Source of the DNA: Onchocerca volvulus | Lineage: Eukaryota; Nematoda; Chromadorea; Rhabditida; Onchocercidae | Reading direction: 5' to 3' | DNA length: 64,000 nt | NCBI GenBank assembly: GCA_000499405.2 | Contig: HG738139.1 | Span: forward strand, 13,132,898 to 13,196,897 | Shown: positions 13,372 to 26,600 of the stretch, one piece after another | Layout of the letters: the number at the start of each line of letters is the position of its first letter | How positions within the stretch are numbered: position 1 is the stretch's first letter | Position numbers and translations under genes: made by a program | The notes under the pieces: generated by a model | Database searches by the model: none | What the model was told of the DNA's origin: nothing | The model's input: only the letters and a program-made list of their open reading frames with translations

Positions 13372-14684
13372 ATTTTATTCGAATTCATGAATTGGGATTT
13401 TAAATTTATTGATTTTATTTATCATGGTACTTAAAGCTCAGCGCTTTTGAATTTTTCATACTATTTGTTAAATAATTTCACTCTAAATTAAAAGATTTTT
13501 AACTTAATTTGACTGTATTACAAAATTTCAATCACTACTCATCTTTGAGTAAAATTCATTCCAATCTCATAAATTGTTGTTGAAAGGATCAATGAATTCG
13601 TTTCGAAATATTAAAAGGGGAATTTGATTTATGCTCAGATAACTCACTTGCATGATCTCGAAGATATTTTTGTATAATTCATTTCTCTTTAAATTTGTAT
13701 TTTAAATTTCTGTCGGCATGTATCGGGATTTTATTGTATTAATAGAAATTTTCAAAAATAATGAGGTTTTGAAAGTTTTTTTCAATTTTGGAACAAAATG
13801 ATGCAAAATATATTATGAGTAAATTTACTTGAAATTCCAGTTAATGCTACGAAAACTGCGTAATTCCTTAATGATTACCCGAAATTTCTTGCCTATTGCC
13901 ATCATTTTTGATAATGTTTTGAATATATAATCAAACTAATCTGAAACTTTTATTACCATCTTATCCTAATACTATAATTCCGTCATTTCTTTTTTCGATT
14001 GCTCCTTCTGAATTGTAAAAATGTACATATCAATTGTAAAATGTAAATTCGTATTTGCTTTGAAATTTGCATTTCTAGTTGTTTATCAGTTCATGATAAA
14101 ATTTTAATCGCACTTAAAAATTACTTTCGAAATAATTAAAGAATAGCAGACGAAATGAAATAAAGCTTGCAGAGAGATTTGAATTTGGTTTGATTTGAAG
14201 ATGAATTTCGAGACAATCGTTGTGTCATTTTGCGTACAACATATGAATAAATTTACAGATAATCACGTGGAATCACGTTTCGGTAACGCATGAATAGATT
14301 TGAAGAGAAATATAACGTCATTTTGCGTGTAACTCACAACTTCTTAGAAAGTTACCCAATATTTTTTTAGTTTAATTTTAGGATTTTGTTGCATTTAATA
14401 AATAATTAATGGCAAGTTATCTTCGTTCGCTGATCGTGGCTTATACTTGTTGGCTCAATAATAATTACTAGCTTCGAATGTCATATTTTCATTGGTTTTT
14501 TAAATCTTATTCTGACGAATCAAAAAATTCATTCGAAATCGAAATTTGAAACATATATGATTGCGATCTATTTCTCGATCTTAATTTCATTTCAATCATC
14601 TCTCTCAGATATTTTTTCAGGCAAAAACAGCACCGAATTGTAGACATTAGCAAATAGCACTTAATGTACGTTGCAAAAACATTT

Positions 14685-14778
14685 ATAACTTAATTGATAG
14701 CAATTAATATTCAAAGATAATATTTACATTTATAATTTAAGTTGATTGCAACTAATATTTAAAGGTAATATTTATTTT
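14685..14778. repeat. Imperfect tandem duplication, about 47 bp x 2
   Basis: The block TTTATAACTTAATTGATAGC with its continuation to TAATATTTACA is followed immediately by a diverged second copy beginning TTTATAATTTAAGTTGATTG. No function is apparent. Confidence 0.6.
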
Positions 14779-15734
14779 TAGATTTTAGAAATTTTAGAAA
14801 ATGCAGAAATTTATGGTTAATATTACCAGATAGCAAATATTATTTAAAAAGAATTTGAATTTTTTACAATACTTATTGCTAATTTGTTTGCTGAAATCTA
14901 CAATTCGGTACTCTTTTTGTCCATAAAGATATTTTTGAGATGGGGTAAATGAAATAAAATTAAAGTCGAGAAATATCATCGTATCTTCAATCGCTATCAC
15001 ATATAGTTTAAATCTTGTATCATCCATCATATCAGACATCTTAGCATTATCATCAAAAAATTTATATGATATTTTCAGTTATTCAAAATTAAAGATTTTC
15101 CGAAACAGCAACATTTATAACCTGCAGAAATAAGAGAATATAGCAAATAACTTGAGCTAGTCAGAAAATCTGATAATGAGAATTTAATCTTCTGCAAGGT
15201 TTGATTCCTTATTATAAATTTAAATTAGTCACAATATTTTTCGAATCGGTAAACTTGTCTTTTCAAATTTAGTCAATATAAATTTCATTTATAAATATAA
15301 TAAAGAAAATTCTAGCTCAATTTTCAAAAATATAATGTCTTAAAAATATTTAATTTCAGTAAATCAAAATCAACGTCTCAAAACTAAATAATGCAAGTTA
15401 CAAAAATTCAACTTAAATTTCAAAGTCCATGTTTAAATTATCAAACTTTTTGAGATCTAAAAATCCGATTACATTAATTTCTCTTCAATTTTAAGATTTT
15501 GTAGCAGATTAAAAATCATTCATTTCAAATTAATTTGTACTAAACAATTTTTTATCCACACCATTTGTATGAGGAAACTTAATAAATAATTGAGAACGTT
15601 TATGCAAGGACTCAAAAGATGATGAATTATACCTGAGTAGGATGAATCCAGAGGAAATTCTGGTGGAGTTCCGCAGCGATTTTGACGTCCAAATCGATTG
15701 TCCGATTTTGATATATTTCTGAAATTTCCCTCAG

Positions 15735-15910
15735 AATAGCTGGAGTACGTAATGAAGCTGTTATATTCGGTTGTGGGATGAAACGTTTTCAATCTATTTT
15801 CAAATTTTCAATGAGTATGACATCTTGCTTGCTTGAATGAAGCTTAGATGTTGAATGTATGTTCCTAGTGGACCACTTCTGGTAAGTAGAACTGGCACTG
15901 TAAGACAACC
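15735..15910 (-). repeat. Dispersed repeat, copy 2 (minus orientation)
   Basis: The reverse complement matches 7099-7300 over most of its length, with substitutions and small indels. The best-kept core is GCAAGATGTCATACTCATTG. The two copies face each other across about 8.4 kb that contains the last exons of the membrane-protein gene and the whole RING gene, so they are not the ends of one transposon. Confidence 0.65.
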
Positions 15911-17928
15911 GAAAATTAAGAAAAAAAGTGTTGAAGTTCCCTGTAGCCATAAAATGCTCGCAGTTTAATAGATTTTTCGGCGCAATGCGCATCTTCATTG
16001 TAACTTTAAATTCCAATCGATACAATCGCTCTTCGTGCATTTCTACTTGTCTCTTCATTATGCATTCAACAATCGATTTATATCTTCTTTTTTTTTTTCT
16101 TTGATGTTACCAAAAATTTGAAAAACTGATGTCTATTCGTCTTTACGATAGAGCAAAATATATGTGATTAGAAAAATGTGACATTTTTATAGTACTTATC
16201 ACACTTCATTTTTGCATCTTTTATATTTTATAAAGAATTGAGAATTATCCGAAGATTTCTTAACAATTTCTATAACAAAAGAAAATGATTTATAGATTGT
16301 TCACCTTTTAAATTTGAACAAATGTTTAAATTACTTTACTTTTTCACATAGTCATATTTCGTCCCTCAATATATCGCTTGCAAATGAAAGAGAAGAAATA
16401 AATTCTGTTCAATATGCTCTTTATGTTCACATTTTATTCGAAAAAGATGGAAAAGTTTTTCAGGCGATGAGGGGAAGTTTGAAAAAAAAAGCGAAGTTGC
16501 ATTATGCAAACATACTGATGCTCAAAAATTTCAATTTTATTCATGCTAGTTAAAAAAAAAGAAAAAAAAAAAAAAAGAATTACTGACACAAATGATAGAA
16601 AAGAGCGTAAATTTTGTGAGAGAATAAGACATGAAAAGAAAAAAAGTGAAAAAAGATAAAATTAAAGAATTGTTAAAAAGTACCGCTCCTCGATTTCATA
16701 AATGTAGCCTTACTTTCCAACAAACAAATTAATTTTAAAAAAATAAAAAAAAAAAAAGCTAAAAGAAAATTGAAACGAATTATATCTTTTCGTCTCACTA
16801 TATCGCACAATTTTTTCATTTCCGTTTTTTGATGAAACATTCCTTACCATCTTTCTTTCTTCTTAAACAATTAATTTTCGATTGGGACCGGTTTTCGGAA
16901 TGGTAAATTTATTTTCTGAGAAATACCGATATACCACTAACAATTGCTAAATAAAAACAGACATGCTTTTTTCAAAAAAATAAAAAATAAAAAATGATAG
17001 AAAATTTCGTTTCTTAAAAGCATCTGAATCCTGAATTGAACAGAAACTCTTACAACTGATGATAGATACACTTTCTTGTCCTTATCATTCGTCTAACAAT
17101 TTCATGTCAACGCATGGGTGGAACAGCCATAAAACTACCTGTTAGATCTTTTGTTGCGTATAATCATTTTTCCACAGGAATTTCTCCTTCCATATAAAGA
17201 TGCTGAAAATACTTCACATGTTACTAGTTTCCAATCATTTCAGTTTTCTTCTGCCATTTCGGTAGGGTTGACATCAGATGGAAACTGTATTTTATACAGT
17301 ATACTTATGACAAAAAGATGATTCATCTTTTTTATATCATGTTATCCTTAACAAAAATTCCTAAAGCTGATTTTTTTTTTTTTTTTAATCTTAATATCGG
17401 CTTTGAATTTAATTTGAATATAAAAAATTCAAGAAAGCAATTGTCGGAATTATAATTTTAACTTAAGAAAATAGACATCAACATATAACATGTTTCATTT
17501 AGTACTCTAGAATTTCGTGGATAAAACACAAGAATTTTTCTAATTTACTTAAAAAAAAAAAGAAAAATCTTGAATATTTTAAGCAGTTTTGAAATTTTTT
17601 TGCATGCTTAATACGTCGGTTAAGAAGACTTTTCATTTTATCTCGGAATTTACAACAGATTGATTTTGCTTATCCGGTTTACGTATTTCTATATTTATTA
17701 AAATGTCACATTGCCCTGATATTAGTAGCAGTCTGCTATTGTACAGTAATTTTTTGATATCGTAGTTTTTTAATACAGTAATCTGGTACAGTGTTTTTTT
17801 TTAACTGAGATTTTTGGCGCTATAGATAGGATGCTATTGGAATTAAATGTCGTTAATTTGATTCAGTTTTTGATGAGATCTAAAGGTCATGCTAAATAAA
17901 GTTTAGCAAAATTAATTGCAGGGAAAGA

Positions 17929-19669
17929 ATGAGCACACAAACAATGATTGGTGTTGCAACGACAAGTTGCGCCTTTATCATTGTCATATCATTGGTCGCC
18001 ATTTGTGTAATATTCAATGAAATAAACAGCTTACACAACAATGTTATGGATGAAATGAGCATTTTCAGAGTTAGTAACTTTTATGAAATGAAACAAAATA
18101 AATATGATATTTTGCAAATCTCGAAGTTTTTCCTTTTTTTTTTTTGTTTTTTTGATAGTTCTTCAGTAATAAGTTCGAAATATACAGCATGACAATAAAT
18201 TTGAGCAATTTGCATAGTCAAAAGATCATATTACTTTGAAAAGTTTTTTCGTACTTTTTCTTTACTTATAAAAATTATGGAATAATTTTATTTATAAATG
18301 GTATATTTTATCATTTTCAAGAATTGATACAAAATTTTGTGGTAGTAGATATGATATATCAGAAATGTACTGCAGCAAGAGCAAATGATGTTCATTAATT
18401 GTGTAGGTAATTTATGCATATAAATTAATTAAGAAGCATAATTAAATCATTTTCAAATTCAATATTTTTTCAGACAATTGCAGATGATACTTGGGAAAGA
18501 ATGGTAATAATGCATTCTGGCCCAGGTGGCCATCGTCAGGAAACATTTTCTTCATTGATCAGTCGAAATAAACGACAAGTGTTTGTTCCACCAGCACATT
18601 GTCGTAAGTTTAATCAACTTTTAGCATGAAGAAATTATGTCGAACGAAGAATTTCTAAGATTTTTGTCACTCTTGTTTTGAAATTTGAGAAATTATTTCG
18701 CGGATTAGCTTCATTCAGTAATAGTTAGATTAACTAATAAAAATTGTTTACAGAGTGTGAAGCACCAGATTTGTGTCCACCAGGTCCGACAGGACCACCA
18801 GGTGATAAAGGACTAAAAGGTCTTGATGGACCTCCTGGCAGGGATGGTAGAGATGGTGCCCCTGGTGTGTCACTACTAGCGACGTATCACTTTCCTGGAG
18901 GTTGCATAGAATGTCCTCCGGGTCAACCGGGACCACCTGGACCTGATGGTCTAGAAGGAGATTATGGAGAAACAGGACGTCGTGGACCACCTGGAGAACG
19001 GGGCAGGAAAGGATCAAACGGACCATCGGGATCACCTGGTGAAATGGGTGATCCAGGATTAGATGGAGAACCTGGAAGGCCAGGACCACCAGGAAGAGAT
19101 GGGAGACGAGGTACTGGAACACCAGGACCCATAGGACCAACTGGACCAAGAGGACTACCAGGAGAACCAGGACCAAATGGAGAAAGAGGTGCCGATGGCG
19201 AACCAGGAGAGCCGGGTCCGGATGGACGGCCAGGAAATGATGGTAGAAAAGGCAACGATGGACGTCCTGGACCGGTATATTTGACATTTTTCTTTGAAAA
19301 TTTTAGAATTAATTGGAATTTTCACATTGCTAGACTTTCTTCTGAACTGTTTAGTGTAAGCAAGAAAAAATCTAAGCCAATTAAAATCTATTATATTTAA
19401 CTGCTCATTTATATATCGCGCTAAGCGTAAATAAGTAGGAATAAAACTTCGTTCTTTTACTTGATAATTTTGATAATTAAAGGATAATAATTAAAAAGGT
19501 ATTTTAGCCTGGTTCCCCGGGTTTACCCGGACCAGATGCTCATTATTGCCCTTGTCCAGCACGAAGTGCAGCTTACCTGGCGAGGCAACTGTCAGAGTCT
19601 CAGCAGCAACCGTCGCAAGAATTTAATTTGCCTCCGCGAATGTTTCAGTCGCATCCATATCGACAATAA
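17929..19669 (+). CDS. Cuticle collagen (nematode col/dpy/rol type)
   Basis: Four exons, 17929-18069, 18474-18603, 18754-19274 and 19508-19669, give 317 residues, the usual size for this family. Residues 11-29 are a hydrophobic signal-anchor. RNKR at 78-81 is the conserved subtilisin/furin-type processing site before the triple helix. Cysteines follow as C90, C92 and C98, a short Gly-X-Y block, an interruption containing CIEC, a long Gly-X-Y block rich in GPPG, GEPG and charged triplets, then YCPCP and a Gln/Ser-rich tail. These Cys clusters make the interchain disulfides and tyrosine crosslinks of the extracellular cuticle. The ATG is eight bases after a TTGCAG acceptor, suggesting trans-splicing. 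It is a structural cuticle protein; I cannot say which collagen subgroup or body-shape locus it matches. Confidence 0.95.
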
Positions 19670-19819
19670 TCGAACTCTTTCTTTTCATGTATATATGTGC
19701 TCATTCAAACGGTGACATGAAATTATCAAATTTTTAAAAGCAAAATAGTCATTATTTTAATTGAAGTGACGTGGAATTCAATGCTATGATGAAGCTCAAA
19801 AAAAAAAAAAATGGTGCAA

Positions 19820-19825
19820 AATAAA
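19820..19825 (+). terminator. Candidate polyadenylation signal of the collagen gene
   Basis: AATAAA lies about 150 bases after the collagen stop codon, in AT-rich 3' sequence. Confidence 0.5.
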
Positions 19826-20242
19826 GATTTCATTTCGCGCAAATATCTCACACACTTGTTAATAACATATACATCTTTAATATCAAATAATTAATTAATA
19901 ATGATTAGTTAGTTTTTAGAGAAAAAAAAATTAATAAAAATTAAACAAATTACAGTTTGCGTGCTGAATATCTGACCGGTAACTCAGACATGGTTATTAT
20001 CGTAATTATAGTAAAATTAACAACTTATAAAATAATATTATTTATAAAATGACTTGTTTCGATTTTTATAAATTAATTGCAAAGTTTGTTTTTGTTTTTT
20101 TCGTCTCAAATTTTTAATAATTCATTAAGGACAAGTATAGGCAAATTTCATAAACTATTAACGAAAATAATGAATGCAAAAAAAAATTAAGCATCGATCT
20201 TTGTACTTGGATGAAGCATTTTCTATTTTCAGATTTGATCAT

Positions 20243-20320
20243 AGACGTATCCTTGATGGATATTTTCCAGATTTTGCCGTAAGCGTATCCTTGATGGATG
20301 CATTTCAGATCTGGCCATAG
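20243..20320. repeat. Imperfect tandem duplication next to the telomere-type array
   Basis: CGTATCCTTGATGGAT with about 20 following bases occurs twice in succession: TATTTTCCAGATTTTGCC in the first copy and GCATTTCAGATCTGGCC in the second. Confidence 0.65.
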
Positions 20321-20330
20321 ATTGAATTCT

Positions 20331-20372
20331 TTGGCTTAGGCTTAGGCTTAGACTTAGGCTTAGGTTTAGGCC
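20331..20372 (+). repeat. Interstitial TTAGGC (nematode telomere-type) array
   Basis: About six head-to-tail copies of GGCTTA/TTAGGC, with a few substitutions (TTAGAC, TTAGGT), run from 20331 to 20372. TTAGGC is the known nematode telomere unit. The array is short and slightly degenerate, fitting an old interstitial insertion and not a chromosome end. Confidence 0.8.
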
Positions 20373-22080
20373 CCCTTTGTTTTTTTTTACTAATTTCTCT
20401 TAAATACGTATCGTAATTATTTAAAAATCAATTTTTTCAAGAATTTTTTTTTCCATTTAAGCTGCATCATTGGTAACAGAAATTGAATGAATTAATATTT
20501 TTCGTTAAAGAAAATTAGAAGATGAGAAGATTTTCCCTTTATCTTAGATAGCTTTCTTGATAATCACTAGATCGATGGCGATCATACCTGAATCGATATC
20601 GATAACATCTAATCATTTGATGAATATGATAAATTGGATTTCTCTTTAAAGATATGCAGATGAAGAATTATGTTCTCATCGTTAGAAATCTTTCTCACTA
20701 TTTGGACAAATTTTATTTTTAGAAATAAATATTGCTAAACAGAAGGAAGTTTATGTTGAGGAAAAGAAGGAAGTAAAGAAAGGTTAAAGGTTAAAGGGGA
20801 AATAAACAGGAGTAAAAAGGGCGGACAAAATCGATCGTTGATATGAGATATGCAGTAATTTAACAAATAAACATTAAATATTCCTTTTTCCAATCTCTTA
20901 TACAAATAATTGTCATATCTGATTAGTATCATGATATTATCAAGCGATATTTCAACGAATAAAATCGAAATAACAAATGGATTCTTCTGTTGATTTAGAA
21001 GATAATTGTGATCTATTGATCGTATCTTCTGAAGCATATTCACATATCAAGAATATTAATTAGGTAAACATTATCAATGTGACATTCTGATATTCCGAAA
21101 ATGTAGGCACTTAAATCTCATGATAGTTTTCATTTGTCTTTTTTCCAAACAAATTTTTAACATCGCTAGATAATGAGCTACTATTATGATCGTCACTTTA
21201 TTGATTTTCATCCAAGTTTCTATGATTTTTAGATGGTTATCTCCTCTCCGGAATAAATTCAAAGAATTACATTTTGCGATGCTTTTACGCTGAAAACGTC
21301 AATTAATCTCTTCGGGGACGCTATTACACGTTGCATGCATGCAATCATATTGCTATACAATACTGCACAAATAAATCGACAAATTTTACAGCAATTTACT
21401 GCAAAAACTTCGTGCAAATTCTTCAAAAAAGTACAAAGAAACCAGTTGATTGATTGATTGATTTTTAATTTGTGCCATAAAAAACTGGAAAATTTTCGAA
21501 TAATATATATTAGTCATTGTTTCTGAGAGATTTATAATGACCAAAAATAAAATTATTAACAATATTTTGAAAAAAAAAATAGTTTTGCCAAAAAATGCAA
21601 TAACCTGCTAATTTACAATCAATTAGTAGTCTAAATAAAATGCATAAATCTTTGTGAATTATCGATTGTTATTTTGTCAATCTCTCATCTTATATGCACC
21701 AATCTTTCATATATGAAAATGAGACCTGGAAGCCGAATGAATTTATTGATTTTTTTAATTTTTATTTTAGATTGATTTTTAAAATTCTTAAACATCTCTA
21801 TAATTTTGCATCAGAGCATTTGCGAATTTTTCTGCCCTGCTAATTAGAATAAATTGCTGACTGATTAGAATGTTGAAATTAAAACCTATCAATGATGATG
21901 TAAGTAATCAGCGAACTGTTAGTCTTATGATTCACAAAAAAAAAAAAAAAAACGAAAAACAAAAACGAAAAACAAAAACGATATTAAGATTTTGAATTTC
22001 AATTTAATAAGTATACGAAAAATCAATAAATTCATTAGCTAGCAATATACATTATAAAACTATTTTCTGATTTAATTAAC

Positions 22081-22200
22081 ATATTGACTTAATATATTAT
22101 TATATATAATATTATATATTATACTTAATATAATATATTACTTATATATTAATACTCAATATATTACCATATTAACATATTGACTTAATTAACTTAATTA
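22081..22200. repeat. AT-only palindromic cluster
   Basis: Runs of AATATATTATTATATATAAT-type sequence and repeated ATTGACTTAAT / CTTAATTA blocks can pair with each other. This is low-complexity sequence with no assigned function. Confidence 0.5.
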
Positions 22201-23662
22201 TTACATTATTGAAATTAGATAATCGTCGAAGAGCAAGGAAAATTCTTATTGCAATAATATCGCTTTCTTACTTTTATAATTGCTCCAACATAAATGATAC
22301 TATTTTTCATTAATCAATTCGCAAATCGCTTCATATTTCAATATCATCATTCTATTATTGCTGACGTGCAAATTATATTAAAAGTTTTTAATTTAATTAC
22401 TTGAAATTTTGCAGAATTTTAACTTTATCTTCGGCAAACATCTTAAAATAAAATACAACTTTTTTTAAATTTTTTTTTTTTTTAAATTATTGAATATTTT
22501 CGAAAAATATGAAAAATGAAATTATTTATTTCCCAGATTTCTTTAAGGGAAAGATATATGCAATAGATTGAAAATTGCTATTATGCACTATTTTTAAAGA
22601 AAGAGAATAATGGTTAAAATAACAAAATCTTTTATACAGAGGATTTTAATATTACTGTTCGTCAAAGTTTGAACCTAATTTTACACCTTGTAATTAGTAG
22701 TAAGGTAAATGATCGTATTCGACATATCACTTATATATCTTTCTAGTCTTGGTTATAACTTTTTTTCTGAATATTTTGTCCTTTCAGAATAACAACTTAT
22801 CAAAAATTTGGTTGTTTTTTTATTCTCTTAATAATAACTAATTATTGATTATTAAATGTCAGCGAATTTCCGTGATATTTTGAAAGCGACATTATAAGAA
22901 CAAATCACGACATTTGAACTGCAAATAAGTTTTCTACAAATAAGTCATAGTGCTTCAAAAGTGATCAATCAATCAATTAATTATTGAAAAATCGACAAAC
23001 TTCAAGAATACCTCCTATCCGAAGACAAAAGTTTGGTGGGATGGTAAGTTTCATATCGATTCATTGAAGGATTTATGAAATTGGGACATAATATGTTGGC
23101 AAAGTACGTTCCTAACCTCTTATTATCTTATAAATGGTTAAGTTTTGGGTATATGTTTAGGTTTACTTCTTTCCGCTTTATACGTATCATGTAAAGGTCA
23201 CGTACGTCAACATCGTTTTTATAATTGTTAGCAGTTCATGGAATTTGAAAAATTCTCTGAAAAAAAGAAAAAAAGCCAGAGTAAGCAATTGTATTTATAG
23301 CTGATACCATTTTTGTTCTGTTCTTCTCAAGGTTAAGTAATTTAGATTCCATTCGATGATATAATAGATTGCTTACATTGAAAAGATTTAATTTTATTGA
23401 AAAATTGCTCAATTTATCTTTCATAATTTCGATACTGTCTCTTTTTTGCCTTCAATTTTTCTTTTTTTTTTCTTTGCGGAGTTTAGTAATGGAAGTTGTC
23501 GCAATTCCTGTTTCTATCACTTTTTTCCTTTCTTCTTTTTTTTGGATTCAGTTTTTTTTTTACACATTAAGAAACTTAACATTTTTATGATTACCTTGAA
23601 ATGACATGACTTTTATCATATTGCTTTTGGTTTAATCAGATTTCGTTGAGAAAAGGCAGAAT

Positions 23663-26600
23663 ATGGACGAAGAAGAATTACTACTGGAAACACCGAGCAC
23701 ATTTGTAAGTTTATTCGTATGTTTTTTGCATTTTTTTATTCTTATACAAAATTCTTTTCTAATTCTTTGATCAACTGGAACGCCAATACTGCTATAATTA
23801 TAGATGGAGGACTCGGTATTTTGACTCTAAAATTGATCTGACATTTCTGATGTTCAAGTTTTCATCTGCATATGTGACTTTGACTGTATTATAATGTGTA
23901 TCGGATTAATCATTTCAACTTCACATTTTGTCAAGCAATTCCGGATTAATTTAATTAATTTACTGTTGACAATTTCAGGATGTTAGTACCTTAAGCGAAT
24001 TGGATGAATCGGCAATTTTGGGTGATGATGACGTTCAAGAGGAAGGAAGTGTAAGAGACGAAATTATAGAACATCATGAAGAAACCGAAGAACTTGATTA
24101 TGATGAAGATTTGGAAACCGAGAAAGCACCACGTTCATCCAAATTTACTTCTGAGCGGGTTTGTTTAATACTTCTCAAATTTTGGTTGCTTTCCACTTTT
24201 GGAAGGGCAGTTTCAATTAAAGAAAAGTAATATTATAACTTTGGAAAAGAAAAAGCAGTATTCTTTATGTTGGCATTAATCTTAGATGTTTTAGGCACTC
24301 ATACAGAGGCGTTCGTTACTGAATGAAGCATCGTCGAAAAGGGATGAACAAAATCAAAATACTCCAACAAACAGCACCTCAGTCTGCAAATCGGTATATC
24401 ATCATAATTTTTTTTTTCTTTTTTTGCTCTTTTCTTATTACTAGTGCATTTTTAGAAATAAAATAAATCATATAAAACGCACTGAATTATGTAAGATTCT
24501 CAGTTGAAATTTTTTGAATATTTAGTTTGATTAGAAAGTATGTTACATTTCAGCACATTAATGTATTTATTTCAGGAACTTGTTAATTTTTTATATCCAG
24601 ATAAAAAGGAATTACACAAAACTCTGAAATTTTAGATACATTATGTTTAATGGGAACTTAACATTGTATAATTTTAAAGGTTAAATCGGTAGGTTTGAAG
24701 GAAGATTCATCGCCAGCTTCTCAAGTACAATCGATGAATACTATGACAACAAACACAATTCGTACACCGAAAGTTTTTATTAATCCTCATCATAGGGGCG
24801 TTATAAGACCACAAGGATCAGCATCACACAATTGTAAGGACATGTTTCATTTTGACAATATATTGTCTTTTAATCATGCAACAAATTCGCTGAAATTTCT
24901 GAAATGCTTGAATTTTTGAATCTCATTAACTTTAATCGATGAATTTATTATGATGGTGATGATTTTATTATAATGTGCTAAGTTTTGTTGTATGTCTTGT
25001 TGTGCATTTTATCGCGCTAGAAAATTTTCGCTCTTGTTATTATTAAACACTTAGTAGAAGTGAGTTTTTCACTTTATTAGAAGAGTTACTCTTTTAATAA
25101 AGTGGAACTTATATAATTGAGGAATTGTGGGTTCCATCAAAATATTGCTAAAAAGTAATTTCAGGCTGCTGCGATTTCTGTATAAGTCTTAGATTCTCCA
25201 GTCATACTTATAAACCTTTTTAAATTTTATTTTCTCTAAATTATTTGCAGTGCCACTGCCATGGGAAACGGCAATTAGAGTTCCCAATGTACCAGGCTTA
25301 CGACATCCGGTAACACTTCCATTACCGAGTAATGTTGCAATATTACCACAGGTTTCACATTCTGTTCCTTTTCCTGTAAGTTTTTTGATCGCTCTTTCAC
25401 TTACGTTTTCAAAGCGAAATGTTCCTTAATCTGATAACGCATGCGGAAAATATTAAGCAAAATATTTTTCTGACGCATATAAATCAAACACTCGGGTATT
25501 ATGTGATATTTTGTGGACATTCACAAGGTCGCTGATTTTTGAAAAGACAAGATGTTGACCACAAACCATTTACCCCATAACTGAAGCTCCTGATGTTTCG
25601 TTCGTTGACCTTGTTCTGAGGATTTAACTCCCATTTACCATAGGCGTCCAATATTTTAGATTATTGAAATATAAAATATGAACATAAATTAAATACATAA
25701 ATGTGCAGTAATCTTTATCAGTAACCAAATATTATAGATCTGAAGTATTTTACACTGACTAAAAATTGTGATTCTTTTGCGTTTTAATTGTTTAGTTTTA
25801 TTCTTTGTTACATATGACGTTCTAATATTTTCATCCCTTTATTAGCAGATTTTAAATTTCAGATTGTTCCATCGTCATCCACAGATTTTTCACGTCCACC
25901 TCCGCAAATAATGCCACTTCCGAATTATTCAACTCCACCTCCATCTATTTATCCTAATCAGTTTACAGCAGAGTCTCTTGGTCTAATCCCATCCGTTGGA
26001 CAATGGGATCAAATGGTGGAAGGTTTTTTGCGTCGTACAACGGCTCGCAGTAGATCTCGCTTTTCACGTTCCCCATTATCTTCCTCTTCTTCACGTTCAA
26101 GGTTAATCGCATGCATTATTTCAAAAATTATATTTTAATAAGATTTGCTAATTTCCCAATATTCATATGTATGAATTGATTAAATCGTTTAGAAAATTTA
26201 ATACGATAATATCAAAATTCATCCAATGAATGTAATAAATTTGGGCCAAAATTTTGCGTATGAAAGTTCTTTAGTTATTCAAGAACGCAGGACATAATGA
26301 AAGCTCATTATAAAAATAGCTGAGTTAGAGAACTCTCTTAAGAATAGAAATAGATCGAGCCAGTGATTTATGATTAATTAAATTTTAAGAAATTTATCCA
26401 TAGATCGCATTCATATTCGTCACATTCCTCAAGTTCTACAATATCTTCACGTTCCTCATCACGTTCACCTTATCGCCGAATTCATTCACATAGTCGCCGA
26501 TCATCTTCACGTCGTCCATTTAACTATCGTTCAAGGTAAAATTTCTAGTACTGTTTTAAACATTTCCTTTGATATGAATTCATTAAAGCTATGCATAACA

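Larger units (their letters stand above)
13372..17928. other. Intergenic with decayed repeats, no convincing gene
   Basis: This 4.5 kb stretch holds an imperfect tandem pair of about 47 bp (14685-14778), a short inverted pair sharing ACCGAATTGTAGA (about 14636 plus, about 14900 minus), and the minus copy of a dispersed repeat (15735-15910). Short open frames occur on the minus strand at 14794-15039 and 15520-16058 and on the plus strand at 16314-16553. None shows a recognisable domain or a consistent splice partner. Confidence 0.55.
19826..23662. other. Intergenic, repeats only
   Basis: No coding exon is convincing here. The region contains a tandem duplication (20243-20320), a TTAGGC-type array (20331-20372), CAAAAACGAAAAA-type tandem sequence near 21950-21980 and AT palindromes at 22081-22200. 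Minus-strand open frames at 20735-21262 are low-complexity and lack splice structure. Confidence 0.55.

Noticed and set aside
7099..15910. Reading the two inverted repeat copies as terminal inverted repeats of one transposon
   Set aside because: The interval contains exons of the membrane-protein gene and a host-like RING gene and no transposase; the copies are also strongly diverged.
15520..16058. Two adjacent minus-strand frames (90 and 89 codons) as a gene
   Set aside because: They overlap the dispersed repeat copy, different frames are open in the two copies, and no splice model keeps a single frame.
18748..19287. Long open frames on the minus strand (179 and 97 codons) inside the collagen exon
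   Set aside because: They are the antisense of the Gly-X-Y repeat, whose GGN-CCN composition lacks stops; the plus strand is the real gene.
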